Positions 49,790 through 60,110 of a stretch of DNA of 64,000 nucleotides are shown here, in pieces. Positions within the stretch are counted from its first letter, which is position 1. Every line of letters begins with the position of its first letter. The translations under genes were made by a program, and so were the position numbers. The stretch is from Stenopsyche tienmushanensis (lineage: Eukaryota; Arthropoda; Insecta; Trichoptera; Stenopsychidae), in contig WACJ01000398.1 in the NCBI GenBank assembly GCA_008973525.1, forward strand, positions 1-64,000, in the 5' to 3' direction. The notes below the pieces were generated by a model that did not search any database, had not been told where the DNA came from, and was given only the letters and a program-made list of their open reading frames with translations.

Positions 49790-50790
49790 TCTAAAAGTCT
49801 TTGCCGATTGTTTAAAAATGTAACAAAACATAATTTCCTTCGAGCCCGTCCGGCCGTGCCCGTCAAGAACTGGGAAGTCCAGTGATCGGAAACTGAGCCT
49901 TCCGCATGTAGCCACCGTGAGGCAACTCAGACCAACTGCGTTCCCAATCGGCAATTGCTGCGTTTTTAGACCACCTTTTGGTGGCAATAGGATCCGTAAG
50001 AATTCGATCTGCTTCCTCAGCTGATAGAGTGGAGTTACCAACTTTAATTATTCTAGATGCTTTTTTAAGGTACCTCACTGCCTTTATTTGCACTTTTAGT
50101 TCTAGTGGTATGATCCCTATACGGACAGGGAGGCTTTCTGTAGCAGTTGTTCGTGTACGTTCCAGTGATTCTTAGTAGTCTCGGCGTCTTGTCACGTTCA
50201 TAGTGTCCACGCCTGTCCGCCCAAGTTCCTGCTCCGTGTGTGGCTTCATAGGCAAATCTGAGGTGTCTGCCCCCAAGACCCCAATCAGCATCCGCCAGAC
50301 TGGACATTTTGCCAAAAGCCTTGGCCGCTTTGCCGGTTGCAATTTTAATGTTTTCTCTGAATCTGCATCCCTCAGAGATGGTTACGCCGGTTACGATGGT
50401 TTTTCTTTCCCACCCAGGTAGACGACGTTTTTCTTTCCCACCCAGGTAGACGAGTTCTGATCTTGAATCACCGCATGTTGTAATAGTAAAGTCATCAGCA
50501 TATGCTGGTTGGTGATTGGTTGATTCTGTGATAGATAGCGCACTAGAGATGGCATCAATGGTGAACTTCCCAGATCTGAAGCCAAACTGTTTTCCGGATA
50601 GTGAACAGTCTCCCTCAAGAGCAGTATTCATCCTATATGCTATAGTTTTCTCCAAGAGTTTTCCTAGCGTGGGAAGCAACACTATGATCGGATTCGCCTT
50701 TGGATCTTCTAGTTGTTTGTTTGTCTTTGGTTTCGGAAGAACGGCGACCAGTCCTCTCTTCCAGCAGGATGTTTCTTATAAGAACTTCTA
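49790..50790 (-). mobile_element. R1-like LINE pol fragment, deleted
   Basis: On minus: GLVAVLPKPKTNKQLEDPKA, LLPTLGKLLEKTIAYRMN and GKQFGFRSGKFTIDAIS, then a large deletion straight to the catalytic AYADDFTI. The tail (ATKRWSKNAAIADWERSW) is shared with 20870-21480. Frameshifts and a 27-bp duplication (50398-50455) break it. Minus frames 50065-50682 and 49863-50093 cover most of it. Confidence 0.75.
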
Positions 50791-50809
50791 GTAGGGTGTT
50801 TAAGTTATG

Positions 50810-51015
50810 TAGGGTGTGGAAGTTTTTCTCATTTTAATTCCCTGATTTTTTCCGTCGTCTTCTTCGCCTTATGGGGTCGTGTTGCAGAATCACTAAATTG
50901 TTCCTGATTAATTCTTTAAAAAAAACTTACGGAGGTGCTGTCTTTACCGTGTCTGGACACAAACTGAGCCCAAACAGACGTCTATCAAAATTGGCAAGGA
51001 CTTATCGATACATCT
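50810..51015 (-). mobile_element. mariner remnant (family M2), copy 2
   Basis: Reverse match to 550-870, including TATCGATAAGTCCTTGCCAA and the CCATAAGGCGAAGAAGACG stretch. It abuts the LINE fragment at about 50790. Confidence 0.65.
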
Positions 51016-51019
51016 AATA

Positions 51020-51730
51020 TATTCAATTGATTATTATATGATATTGAATATTTTGACAGTACCGCATAATATCCATAGTATGTACATTATTTCGCTCCTC
51101 GAATTGCCCTCGCCTAATTTGTACCGGGCAATTACGAAGGAATTAAAAATATTACGTATCTACATTTACGGCAATCCGGGCATGTTTGAAATATTTGACC
51201 ACCAGCCTTCTCGTTCGGTTTCAGTCTATATGGACAAACTGCATCTTGGAGTTTTTGGATCAGCCCTCCAAAAAAGAACGTCGTTCCTGGGAAGCAATAA
51301 AAATCTTGACGCCGAATAACGGGACCATGGAAGAAGTATGTTGATCGATATCATTCGAATTTATTGCTGCTTTTTCGTAAAGATTAATACAGCGATCGTC
51401 AATTGGAGGCAGTTATGAAATAGCCTGGATTAATTTAAGAGCCAATTTAATTAACGTGCATGGAAATGATTCATTAGGTTCTTTTGGTTCTAAATCATTG
51501 GGTTCTAAATCAACTTTCAGAAAGAAATATAACTCAATAGCTGCATTTCACATGTTACTTGTTAAAAAAATGGATAAACTAGTCAACCGACAACAACTGG
51601 CAATCATGACATTTTAGAATTCGCACAGTCATTTACTGTGAATTATTGCATTGTATCCATCAATATATCTTATGCTAGTATCAGGATGTATTTGGATACA
51701 GTGGATGAAATATTGTAAACTATTATTATT
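51020..51730. other. unassigned intergenic DNA
   Basis: The frame 51038-51319 (+) is not recognised. Confidence 0.4.
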
Positions 51731-51734
51731 CAGG

Positions 51735-51874
51735 ACCACGTGTCGCGTTTGCAAAGTGTGCGCGCGCTCGCTCTCTCCTTGCAGATTGCCTCCTGCTCCT
51801 TCTTGTGAGCAGAGCTCAACCACTGCATTGCGCGCGCACCCTTTCCTCCCCTCTCCCCGCAGTCCACGTCACAC
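51735..51874 (-). mobile_element. LTR family C fragment (minus)
   Basis: On minus begins TGTGACGTGGACTGCGGGG and continues AGGGTGCGCGCGCA, GAGCTC and GAGAGAGCG, aligning with 34679-34760. Confidence 0.65.
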
Positions 51875-51974
51875 TCCAATCGACTTAAAAATGATTCCTC
51901 TCGATCATTAAATTTCATTCAGATAAAAAAAATCATGAACAAGACCGAGCTAAGAACGATACTAGAAAAACGAT

Positions 51975-52060
51975 CCCGCTTCTGACACCAATGTAAAGAA
52001 TCTGATTTAACCTAAAAATAAAATCATTCACAAAAAACAAAAACAAAAAAAACGATAATT
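51975..52060 (-). mobile_element. LTR end with primer site (minus)
   Basis: CCCGCTTCTGACACCA (51975-51990) is a reversed tRNA-Leu primer site. TGTAAAGAATCTG follows from 51992, the end of a different LTR whose length is unclear. Confidence 0.55.
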
Positions 52061-52074
52061 ACTTTATGTTGTAT

Positions 52075-52350
52075 TACTATTTTCTCCCGCGACGACTGGC
52101 CCACTGTATTTAGTCAACCGGTCCAGATGGACAAGGATAAAGCAGCTCGAGTCATCGGAGCGACGTAGTTTAATGGTTTATGAACGCTTAGTGGTTTAAT
52201 AACTTTATAAGGCCCTATCTAGAGTGTCGATAATTTGGGGGATCCTCGTTCCGTCCTTCGCGGGTTGTAATACCACACGAAGTCCCCCTTTGGTTCCAAT
52301 TTCCTAATATCATACTTGGCTTTCATCCTATCTCCAACCATTTTTAGTTT
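52075..52350 (-). mobile_element. Gypsy integrase C-terminal fragment (GPY/F module)
   Basis: On minus reads RMKAKYDIRKLEPKGDFVWY, SPKLSTL, a stop, IGPYKVIKPLS and, in a shifted frame, LVHLDRLTKYSGP. This is the K-D-VW-Y / GPY / V-H-V-DRL series at the integrase C-terminus of Ty3/Gypsy elements. One stop and one frameshift. Confidence 0.75.
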
Positions 52351-52394
52351 TTAAATGGCGCTTCTCACGGGGACTTGTTATATCTGAAAAACGA

Positions 52395-52411
52395 TCCCAC
52401 TTCTGACACCA
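52395..52411 (-). other. tRNA-Leu primer-binding site (minus)
   Basis: TCCCACTTCTGACACCA on plus, one base from the LTR end at 52413. Confidence 0.8.
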
Positions 52412-52412
52412 A

Positions 52413-52831
52413 TGTTGCATAGGAGCGGGGGCGCTCTCGATGCAGAGTTCTTCTTTCGGATCATGTGTAGCCGGATGAATGGATAAGAATGGACGGGCGT
52501 TGGAAAAAAAGACACTTCTTTAGGTAACTTTTTATTCAGAGAGAGAGATCTGGCTGCGAGAAGGACGTCTTCCCGCAGCCAAGGCCAACCGACGACTCCT
52601 CTCGATTCTCGTTTCCTGCGCTTTACCACCCAACCGGAAACGGTGCACGCGCAAAAAGCGATCAGTCGGTAATTACAAGTCTAATATCGTCGCAGTGTCA
52701 CAGAAGATGGCGCTGTTAAAATAGCACACTTCACCTAAAGAGAGACAGAAGATATCGCTGTTAGTCTGGTGAATTAAATCTGCTCAGATCAACAGAGCTA
52801 TTGCATGGGGATGGTAAATCGCCCACGCTAT
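52413..52831 (-). mobile_element. LTR family A (minus), near full-length
   Basis: TGTTGCATAGG end beside the primer site. It contains GAAGGACGTCTTCC, CGCAGCCAAGGCCAACCGAC, GTCACAGAAGATGGCGCTGT, and closes at GATGGTAAATCGCCCACGCT, the reverse of the 7089 LTR start. Confidence 0.8.
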
Positions 52832-52879
52832 TCTTGTATTTAATTGATATTCACAAGATACTTCGCAAATATATTAAAC

Positions 52880-53790
52880 TATTTTTCAACGTAATGATTG
52901 ACGTTGGATTCTGAGATGTAGTGACACCCACGTCTCATCTCCCGTCACGTTAAAATCCAGAAAAGCTTCTCCCTCCTGTATAAAATGAATGCACACAACT
53001 TCTTTTAAGCAAGTTTCTCCGACACAACATACGACTTCATACGTCTACTCTGAACAACCTCACCCACTTCCAGACATATTGTCGACTCATCACATCACTA
53101 CAATACCACGAGATTCAGATGGATATTCACGACGGTATTGTTCTGCAAAGTTAAAAAAACGTATGACCACACGGATCTCTCTCTGGACGGGAGTAGGGAA
53201 TCCAATCCCGGGATCCCAGACAGTTTTAGGTGATCATGAATCCCGGGATTAGTAAACGTAATACCGAAAAATTCGGGATTGAAATTTTTATCTAACAGAA
53301 ATCGTACACCTCACCAGCATGATGAAGGCTACTAAATCGAAACATTCCTGCCGAAATCTGGACCCTTGGAAACAGTGGCGTAACTACTAATTGGCGAGCT
53401 TAGGCGAAGCCTAGGGGCATTAACTGTCTAATCTACGTATACATATATATACAGTACATATATATTTTTCAAATTGTTATATTAACCTTTTCCTACCGGT
53501 GATGTATTTACTACACCTCGACTCAAATAATGGGAATATCGATATGAAATATAATAGATACGGGATTCAGATTTTTTTTATTGTTCCGTAATATAATTAC
53601 GAATCACATCAAAGTATTACAGTATATAAGTATTCTTCTGCAGCAACGGTAATAAATAATTTGTCTAATAATGTGTCTCACGCAGGACCGAACAAACTGA
53701 CTCTATACGCCATGTGCGCTAACTTCCAAAAAAGAAAACAATCCTCCGGCCTCAGGACCCTTGTAACCTAATTTTCTGAATGACCTTCGT
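52880..53790 (-). mobile_element. mariner (family M1) split by a hAT-like repeat
   Basis: The segment 52990-53150 (CTGAACAACCTCACCCACTT, ATTGTCGACTCATCACATCA) matches 62620-62690. The segment 53680-53790 (GACCGAACAAACTGAC, CAATCCTCCGGCCTCAG, CTTGTAACC) matches 62745-62850, including the terminal inverted repeat. The interval 53165-53670 is an insertion. Confidence 0.7.
53165..53670. mobile_element. hAT-like repeat inserted in mariner M1
   Basis: Rich in ATCCCGGGATT-type ends (GGAATCCAATCCCGGGATCC, GAATCCCGGGATTAG). The segment 53476-53665 matches 1300-1510, which leads into a hAT dimerisation domain. A piece at 53385-53440 has another end (CAGTGGCGTAACTACTAATT). Confidence 0.55.
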
Positions 53791-53799
53791 ACTAACATA

Positions 53800-55400
53800 T
53801 ATGTTTTTGGACGTATCCTGACGAAAATAGGTGGTATGCGTCTATAGACGCTTATGGCAATCGATCGAATATCATACATAATCACAAATTACTTATATCA
53901 ATGGCTACATGTGGACTTTTTATGTCATAGTTTATATGAAAATGTTCATGTGGACACGCTTAGGATGTATTTTTAACACCGATTAAAAACTACGGGTCGC
54001 TTAATTGATATAGGATCGATTCTTGACAATCATCACCCAGATTTCACGTCCGTGGGTCATCTCAAAATTAAGTTACGGTCTGGTGATGATTGCGCCTCCG
54101 GCTTGTGATCAATGGCCACACCCGGATTAATTGCAATGATGATTGACAGAAAGAGTGGCCTCGAGCATATTTAGACCAACCATCACGACCACAATTTATT
54201 TCACAGTCGTCCAGTTAACTTGTACAGAGCTAAATACATCAATATCGACTGTAAGTTCAAGTCGAAGACTTCCATTTATTTATGTATCGTCGCAACAAAC
54301 CATAAATTTTGCCCGACAATGACAGCATGGAATTGATTTACAGTCTGATAGAAAGATCAAAGACACGTTGAGAAGCTGGTGACAATTGATAATAGGATGA
54401 GTATAGCGTACGAATTTAAAATCATCACCCGAAACGAACAAAATTACTATCATTCGTCCTTAATCGTTTCCGATTATGAGACAAGAGTCGAAGACAATTA
54501 ATGATATAGTAGGCGCACTCCGTTACAACTTGTATGATATACTTAAAAAACATCCATCATCAAAAATATTTGTATCAAACATTTATTGAATTTAAGCTCG
54601 TTATTAAAATCTGCAAGTCAACATCTATCCCAGATCTGAATACCGATATCCATCATAAGTTTTAATATTCTATTATAGCAGCATCATCAGCATATACTGA
54701 AATTCCATACAGTTATCGCAAATTATATTTCGTTATGCGCTTTCAGATCAACAAATCTGTTGTGCTAATTGGTGTCTCAAATTTAAATACAGATAGGGTC
54801 ACAAAACGAGACTTATTTGAATAACCGTAGCAAATTCGCAATAATATATTCATATGGGAATGCGCCTTATCGGCTTAATAATCTAGCTGGAGGGACGTGA
54901 CCTGAACCCATATGAATCTCATGAATTTTAACATTTCATCTCATCATATTTATCAGGATATAAGTTGTATGCTCAAAATGAGATTTCTTCGAGTCTTGGC
55001 GACGATCGTTGTTCATCGAGGATGCGTTCAAAACTTCTTTAAAAAAGACGCTGAAGAAGTTGTTTCGGCGAATTTGGACAAATCAATTTTATAGATCTTA
55101 ACACACCTTCGTCGGGACTAGAGATCCCAATCGAATATTCAATATTCGAATATATATTTGCCATTTTTACAATATTCGTAAATCGAATATTTATAAAATG
55201 AATCGGATGATGTAATTAGAAAGATCATTCGTAATAAATCCCAAGTAAATATAACTTATTTCAAATCTTGAGTGCATTTTTGTTTCCAAACTAGTCATCG
55301 GAGACTCGGGGAGAAACTGTCGTATCAATTTCTTCTATTTATTTTAGTGTCAATAACTACTATGGTTATGTATTTGAATGTATCAACGAAGAAAACACTT
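53800..55400. other. unassigned intergenic DNA
   Basis: A tract at 55125-55200 is rich in ATTCGAATATTCG, of hAT-terminus type. The frame 54912-55094 is not recognised. Confidence 0.4.
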
Positions 55401-55439
55401 CCAAGCGGTTCAATTTTAGCCTTCTGACAGTTCGTGCGG

Positions 55440-55937
55440 CACCCACTTGTCCATCATTTTTATCTTCCATATTTCGACATTATTTTCGCACTTTTTGAAT
55501 AATTCTTTCACAAATCGATCTTTCTCTGAATGCTCAGTAAATATTGTACTAATTCCTAGAATTCCGTACTGCTCAATTATCAAGAAATATCGGATACAGG
55601 TATTCCATTACTTCATCTAAAAATTTTCTGCATTAGATTCATTTGGTTACCAAAATTATTCCCTGATCCATGGATTGAATAAGCGATGTTGTATTTTTTG
55701 GCAAAAACATCAACATTCATTGAATTATTGGTATTCCCAGTTTCTTCTCTTGAAAATTTTTCACCGTAGGCAAAAATTCTTTAAAAAAGCCAGTTTTTGA
55801 AAATATTTGAGTTAATCCATGCCTTATTAGAGTTTTAACATGAAATGGGCACATAATGCATTATTTGTTTTAAAAGTCTAGGTTTACGAGATTTGCCAAC
55901 AATTACAGGAGCCAATCTGTTTTGTTGCACATACGGA
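55440..55937 (-). mobile_element. Tigger/pogo transposase, C-terminal half
   Basis: On minus: NRLAPVIVGKSRKPRLLK, then KAWINSNIFKNW, and in another frame LPKNTTSLIQSMDQGII, the DDE region ending with the catalytic Asp of MDQG. Frameshifted. It continues the copy begun at 57808. Confidence 0.75.
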
Positions 55938-56730
55938 GAAGGCCGCAACAAAGGCGGCTAGTATTGCGGAAGGTCTAGCTAGGTTGATGCCTAACATCGG
56001 TTACCCTAAGACGAACCGTCGAACATTATACAACGTGGTGATGCACTTGGTACTATTGTACGGAGCTCCGATATGGGTCGAGGCACTACACTTCGAGAGG
56101 GCCAGACTCAATCTGGCTAGGGTACAGAAGAGAAGCGCGATCAGAGTCGCAGCAGCATATTGCACAGTGTCAGAAGACGCATTCCTGGCACTGACTATCA
56201 TTCTGCCAATCGACCTGCTCGCAAAGAAAAGGAAAGTCATACGCACCGAGGAAACCAGGCAAAGAGCTAGGCAGTACACCACGATGGAATGGCAGTCCCG
56301 ATAGGACGGCTCCGCCAAAGGTCGATGGACCCATCGGTTAAAGCCCTGGACAGCCAGGAAATACGGCCAGCTGTGCTCCCACCTTACCCAGGCACTCACT
56401 GGGCACGGCTGCTTTGGTAGCTACCTGCACCAGATTCGAAAGGAGGCCGGTCCGGAATGCCACTACTGCGGAGCGGAGCTAGACGATGCCGTGCACACGT
56501 TATTCGACTACCCGGCTTGGAGCACAGAGAGGAACACACTGCGGGAGGAGCTTGAAGTCATTTCACTCACTCCCAGCAACATGGTCCCTACGATGCTAAC
56601 CAATGCCAGGGCATGGAACGCGTTGTCCGGATACGCCGCGAGCTTTATGCTGCAGAAGAAGGATGCTGAACGACTGAGACGTCGGACACACACCGAAGCA
56701 TTCTCCTCCTCCTCAACCCATGAGCGATAA
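55938..56730 (+). mobile_element. R1-like LINE pol C-terminus, 5'-truncated, one nonsense
   Basis: One frame reads HTEKAATKAASIAEGLARLM, LYGAPIWVEALHFERARLN, RVQKRSAIRVAAAYCTVSED, IDLLAKKRK, then TAG at 56302-56304 where family members have Trp (QRRWD). The same frame continues KGRWTHRLKPW, TGHGCFGSYLHQI and the zinc-knuckle-like CHYCGAELDDAVHTLFDYP, ending at TAA 56730. Only one coding lesion was seen in about 260 residues, so a fairly young insertion. It sits inside a Tigger copy. Confidence 0.85.
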
Positions 56731-57390
56731 TACCCAGCGGGGCACATAAGAGGTCCCGATGAAGATACCGAAGAAACCCAGGAATAGAGGAACCGCGTGC
56801 GTGCCCAACCTTTTCACTCCGGGTCTTCCAAAGGAGGCAAGGTCTTTGCAAGGAGAACAGCTATTGATTTTGCATGTACCCAAAGGTACGCTGGACTAAA
56901 AGGACTATGGAAATTGGATGGAGACGGATTATGCTAAGATCAAGGGAAATACTATCCATAAGTGCCCTAACGAGTCCAACCTCAATTTGAAAGGGGCTGC
57001 AAAATTGACAAGTCCAATCTGCAGGGGCTTCAACCCCTTCCCCGTGGTACTCGTATCGGTTCGGTCATTCGTAGTACCTAGCCACGGAGACGAGTCATTT
57101 CCATTCTCCAGAGGACATTCTCCACTATCTGCCGAAACAGTTGAGGATAGTGGTGTACTTTTTACACAGATTCCGCCCACTTCTGTAATCAGTAGTTCCA
57201 AATTCCCCTTTACGGGTACGCAACACAGGGTGAAATCCGTACCACAACTCATGTTAACTGGGTCACCCCAACGCAACGCTTAATGAGGTACACGTCGAGG
57301 CAACTTATGTCGGCCTCTACTCCAGATCATTTCCCCAGGGGCTCGACAGTTACCCACATGTACATGGGATTAGCGCCCCCCCCCCCCCCT
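56731..57390 (+). mobile_element. LINE 3' UTR ending in poly-C (inferred)
   Basis: Follows the LINE stop and runs to GGGATTAGCGC plus about 13 C at 57377-57390, after which Tigger sequence resumes. Related stretches occur at 42600-43014 (same poly-C end) and 45540-45640. Frames on both strands here (56918-57283 +, 56929-57276 -) have no recognised product. Confidence 0.55.
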
Positions 57391-57808
57391 TGGTATTTTT
57401 TCAGAATTTGCTGTGTGCTTTTAGGCAAAGTACGCCATAACAAACCAGTTTCATCGGCACTATAAATCTGAGATTCTAGTGGCATTTCATTATTTGTTTG
57501 TTCTATTAATTTTTGGCTAAAAGGTTCGCGTTTTTCTTTTGGTGCACTTGAAACTTCGCCGTAAATTATTTCATTCATGATTCCGTGCCTTTTGCGAAAG
57601 CGCCAAGCCATCTATCACTTGCTCTGAATCGTATGTTCACGTGATTTGCTAATTTGATTGCAGCAGATTTCAATTCGACTGCCCGAACCAGAACCCCACA
57701 AAAAAGTTGTTGGTCGTACCATTTTAAGATTGCTTCTTCAATTGAAGTTTTGTGAGCCAATTTCATTAGTTTTCTGAGATTCACTGTAATGCCGAATAAT
57801 AAATACAA
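57391..57808 (-). mobile_element. Tigger/pogo transposase, N-terminal half
   Basis: On minus: SIEEAILKWYDQQLFCGVLV, RFRASDRWLGAF, then in the next frame AWRFRKRHGI and IYSADETGLLWRTLPKSTQQ with the first catalytic Asp (ADETG). One frameshift near 57600. The second half is at 55440-55937, beyond the inserted LINE. Confidence 0.85.
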
Positions 57809-57868
57809 TGTGTCATTTTGACTTCGCAGGCTTTACGCACACATAAGTTCCATGTCGAACGTCGTTAT

Positions 57869-57980
57869 TAGTCAACTCTTCTATAGCGTCTACTTCGTTT
57901 GCGGCGTCTTTTATGTAAGCAACGGGTAAAATATTTACTTGCATTTGTTAAAAAAACTAAACATGTACAAATGTTGTATT
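57869..57980 (+). mobile_element. Tigger MITE, left part
   Basis: GTCAACTCTTCTATAGCGTC, ACTTCGTTTGCGGCG, AACGGGTAAAATA match the right half of 33179-33385 in reverse. Confidence 0.65.
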
Positions 57981-58124
57981 TTAAATATATCAGAAGGCAT
58001 TGTATTCACCATTTTGCATCGATATTTGTCCATGAGAAAGCTCTATTCGTAATGGGTACCGCGTTTGCTCATAATCTTTGGAGCTATTTCAGCAAAATAA
58101 AAAGGATATTTTTCCATATGGTAT

Positions 58125-58235
58125 ATGACAAATGATGAAATATTGATCCATCACTACACTCCAGAGTCAAATCGACAGTCAGCTGAGTGGACAGCAACTG
58201 ACGAAAGTCACCCAAAATTGCCCAAATTGCATTTT
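58125..58235 (+). mobile_element. mariner remnant (mellifera/mauritiana type)
   Basis: Reads NDEILIHHYTPESNRQSAEW and TATDESHPKLPK, the first catalytic Asp block (DETW--HY-PE) of mariner. Short, no other parts. Confidence 0.7.
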
Positions 58236-58239
58236 GTAT

Positions 58240-59570
58240 AGTTTCATACACGTTGCGACGATCCTAACAGATAAGTGGATTTGTACAGAAGATAAATGCG
58301 CATGATTATAATGCACTTTTTTCATATCATAAGAATATCCAGGATTTTGGAGATTTTATTATATCCTCCGTATTCAGACGATATGACGCCTTTCCATTTT
58401 CATTTGGAAATCGCTTCTTTTGAAATAGAGATGAAATTATAACCACCTTATGATGATCTCGGATAAATAAGCGTCCAAGAGACTATTCATTAAAATGATC
58501 ATTGGATTGAGATTAAAAAACGGTGCACTTTTCATCGTCCTTAACATGAACGCTGATGAAATCTTCTCATCATACTTAAAATAATTAAAGTATACATGAA
58601 ATATGATGCTCGTTTATCTGTCTGGACAGTTTCTCTTACAGTCGCCGCTGTTGCCGTTCGCATATTAAATGGACATAAATATGACATCGTAAATTCAAGA
58701 ATGGCTACAAATACGCATGCAGAATGGACAAGCTGCAGATGAGAGATTGCTATTGCACTCGGTGATGCTGCGGAAGTGGACCTCGAAGAACATCCCTTTT
58801 ATATCTCACTCAACTTCACTGCCGTTTTACGACCTAAGCAATGATATATCGTTGAGGCCCTAAGATTCTATGCCGTTTTATTGGGCGCTATAGTTAACAT
58901 GTCTGCTTGCTTCTTGTTTATTGACTTTGCGCTTGATGGACTGGTGCTGGTGGTCTTCGCTTGTTGTGCATCACTAATTTCGCAACTTTCAACATTTTAT
59001 TATGTTGTAAACAGGACACGAAATATTAAGAAGAAAAGGCGGACTGTTTATTGATCGCCCGAAGGTCCCAATGGTAAAACCATAAGAAATTGTTAATACG
59101 GACCTCATGTTCCCTCTGGCAATACTGGCATGTTTACAATATACAGAAGTGTCTTCTGCAGAATGTTTATTGCAAATTGTGCTAATGGATCGGTATCTTC
59201 GACGCCTTTCATTAAGTGGTTGACATCAAAGAATATACAAGTCGGAGATACTGCTGTCGTTAACGAAGGTCTATTACTTTGATTGTTTTTTTAATGCCTC
59301 GAAGGAGAACATGTCATCAACCTCATTTATTTTTCAGAATGGAAAATATTAATTTAGTTATATTTTCTGATGATATTATCAATTAGATAAGTAAAAATAT
59401 GTTATGTGGACAGGGATGCAGAGTCCCTGGATCACACTGTCAGACCTGTTGATGCTCTAATGCAATGAGTCTCCGTCGGTACGTTCACTGTCGGATCGTA
59501 TAGATACCTGCAGAGACGGAAAAATACGATCTATATTTAGACTAAGGAAAAACCCATAGTTACGAGACCG
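58240..59570. other. unassigned intergenic DNA
   Basis: No frame or repeat recognised. Confidence 0.4.
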
Positions 59571-59574
59571 GTGA

Positions 59575-60110
59575 AGCCGGCGGAAGAACACGTCTTCCCG
59601 TGACCAAGACTATCGGATGACTCTTTGCGTTTTTGTTTGCGTTAATTTAATAATATAATTAAATAACAGGCATATGATGGTGTAATGTGAAGCGGAGGTG
59701 CTCTCGAAATGGAGTGTTCGGATCCCTCCTCGCTTCCGTGCATTCTTTGAAATGGCAGCGATTGCACGCGGGTTCATTCTGCTATCGAGTCGTGATGGAG
59801 TCATACGGCGAACCGGAGGTGGTCGGGTATGTCCAACCGGTCCGGCTTTCAGACCGTTGACACTTTGAATGAGCGCCATACTATCAGATGACATGCCCGA
59901 ACACGTTCAAAGAACACAGGCACTCTGAGATCGGTAAAAACCCAAACCTATAGAGAGCCAAGGCTACCCGACGATTCCTGCGCGTTACCACCGGACCATC
60001 AACGACGCACGCACAATAAGCAATAGGCGTCGTTCTCTCTGCAGCGTTCACCTTCTATCTGCAGCACAACAGAAGATGTTATTGTCATATTAACACATTG
60101 CGTCTGAAGA
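59575..60110 (-). mobile_element. decayed LTR family A (minus) with family B piece
   Basis: GGCGGAAGAACACGTCTTCC and the CCAAGACTATCGG motif at the left. TGTAATGTGAAGCGGAGGTG from about 59681 and CGGGTTCATTCTGCTATCG match 15260-15340. CAACCGGTCCGGCTTTCAGA (family B hairpin) lies at 59840-59860. GAGAGCCAAGGCTACCCGAC and CACAACAGAAGATGTT follow as in other LTRs. Confidence 0.6.

Noticed and set aside
56918..57283. 121-residue + frame and 115-residue - frame over the same DNA
   Set aside because: Both lie in the inferred LINE 3' region. A weak L-I/TE-GG-CVK match to 42610-42846 (minus) is explained by shared repeat DNA.
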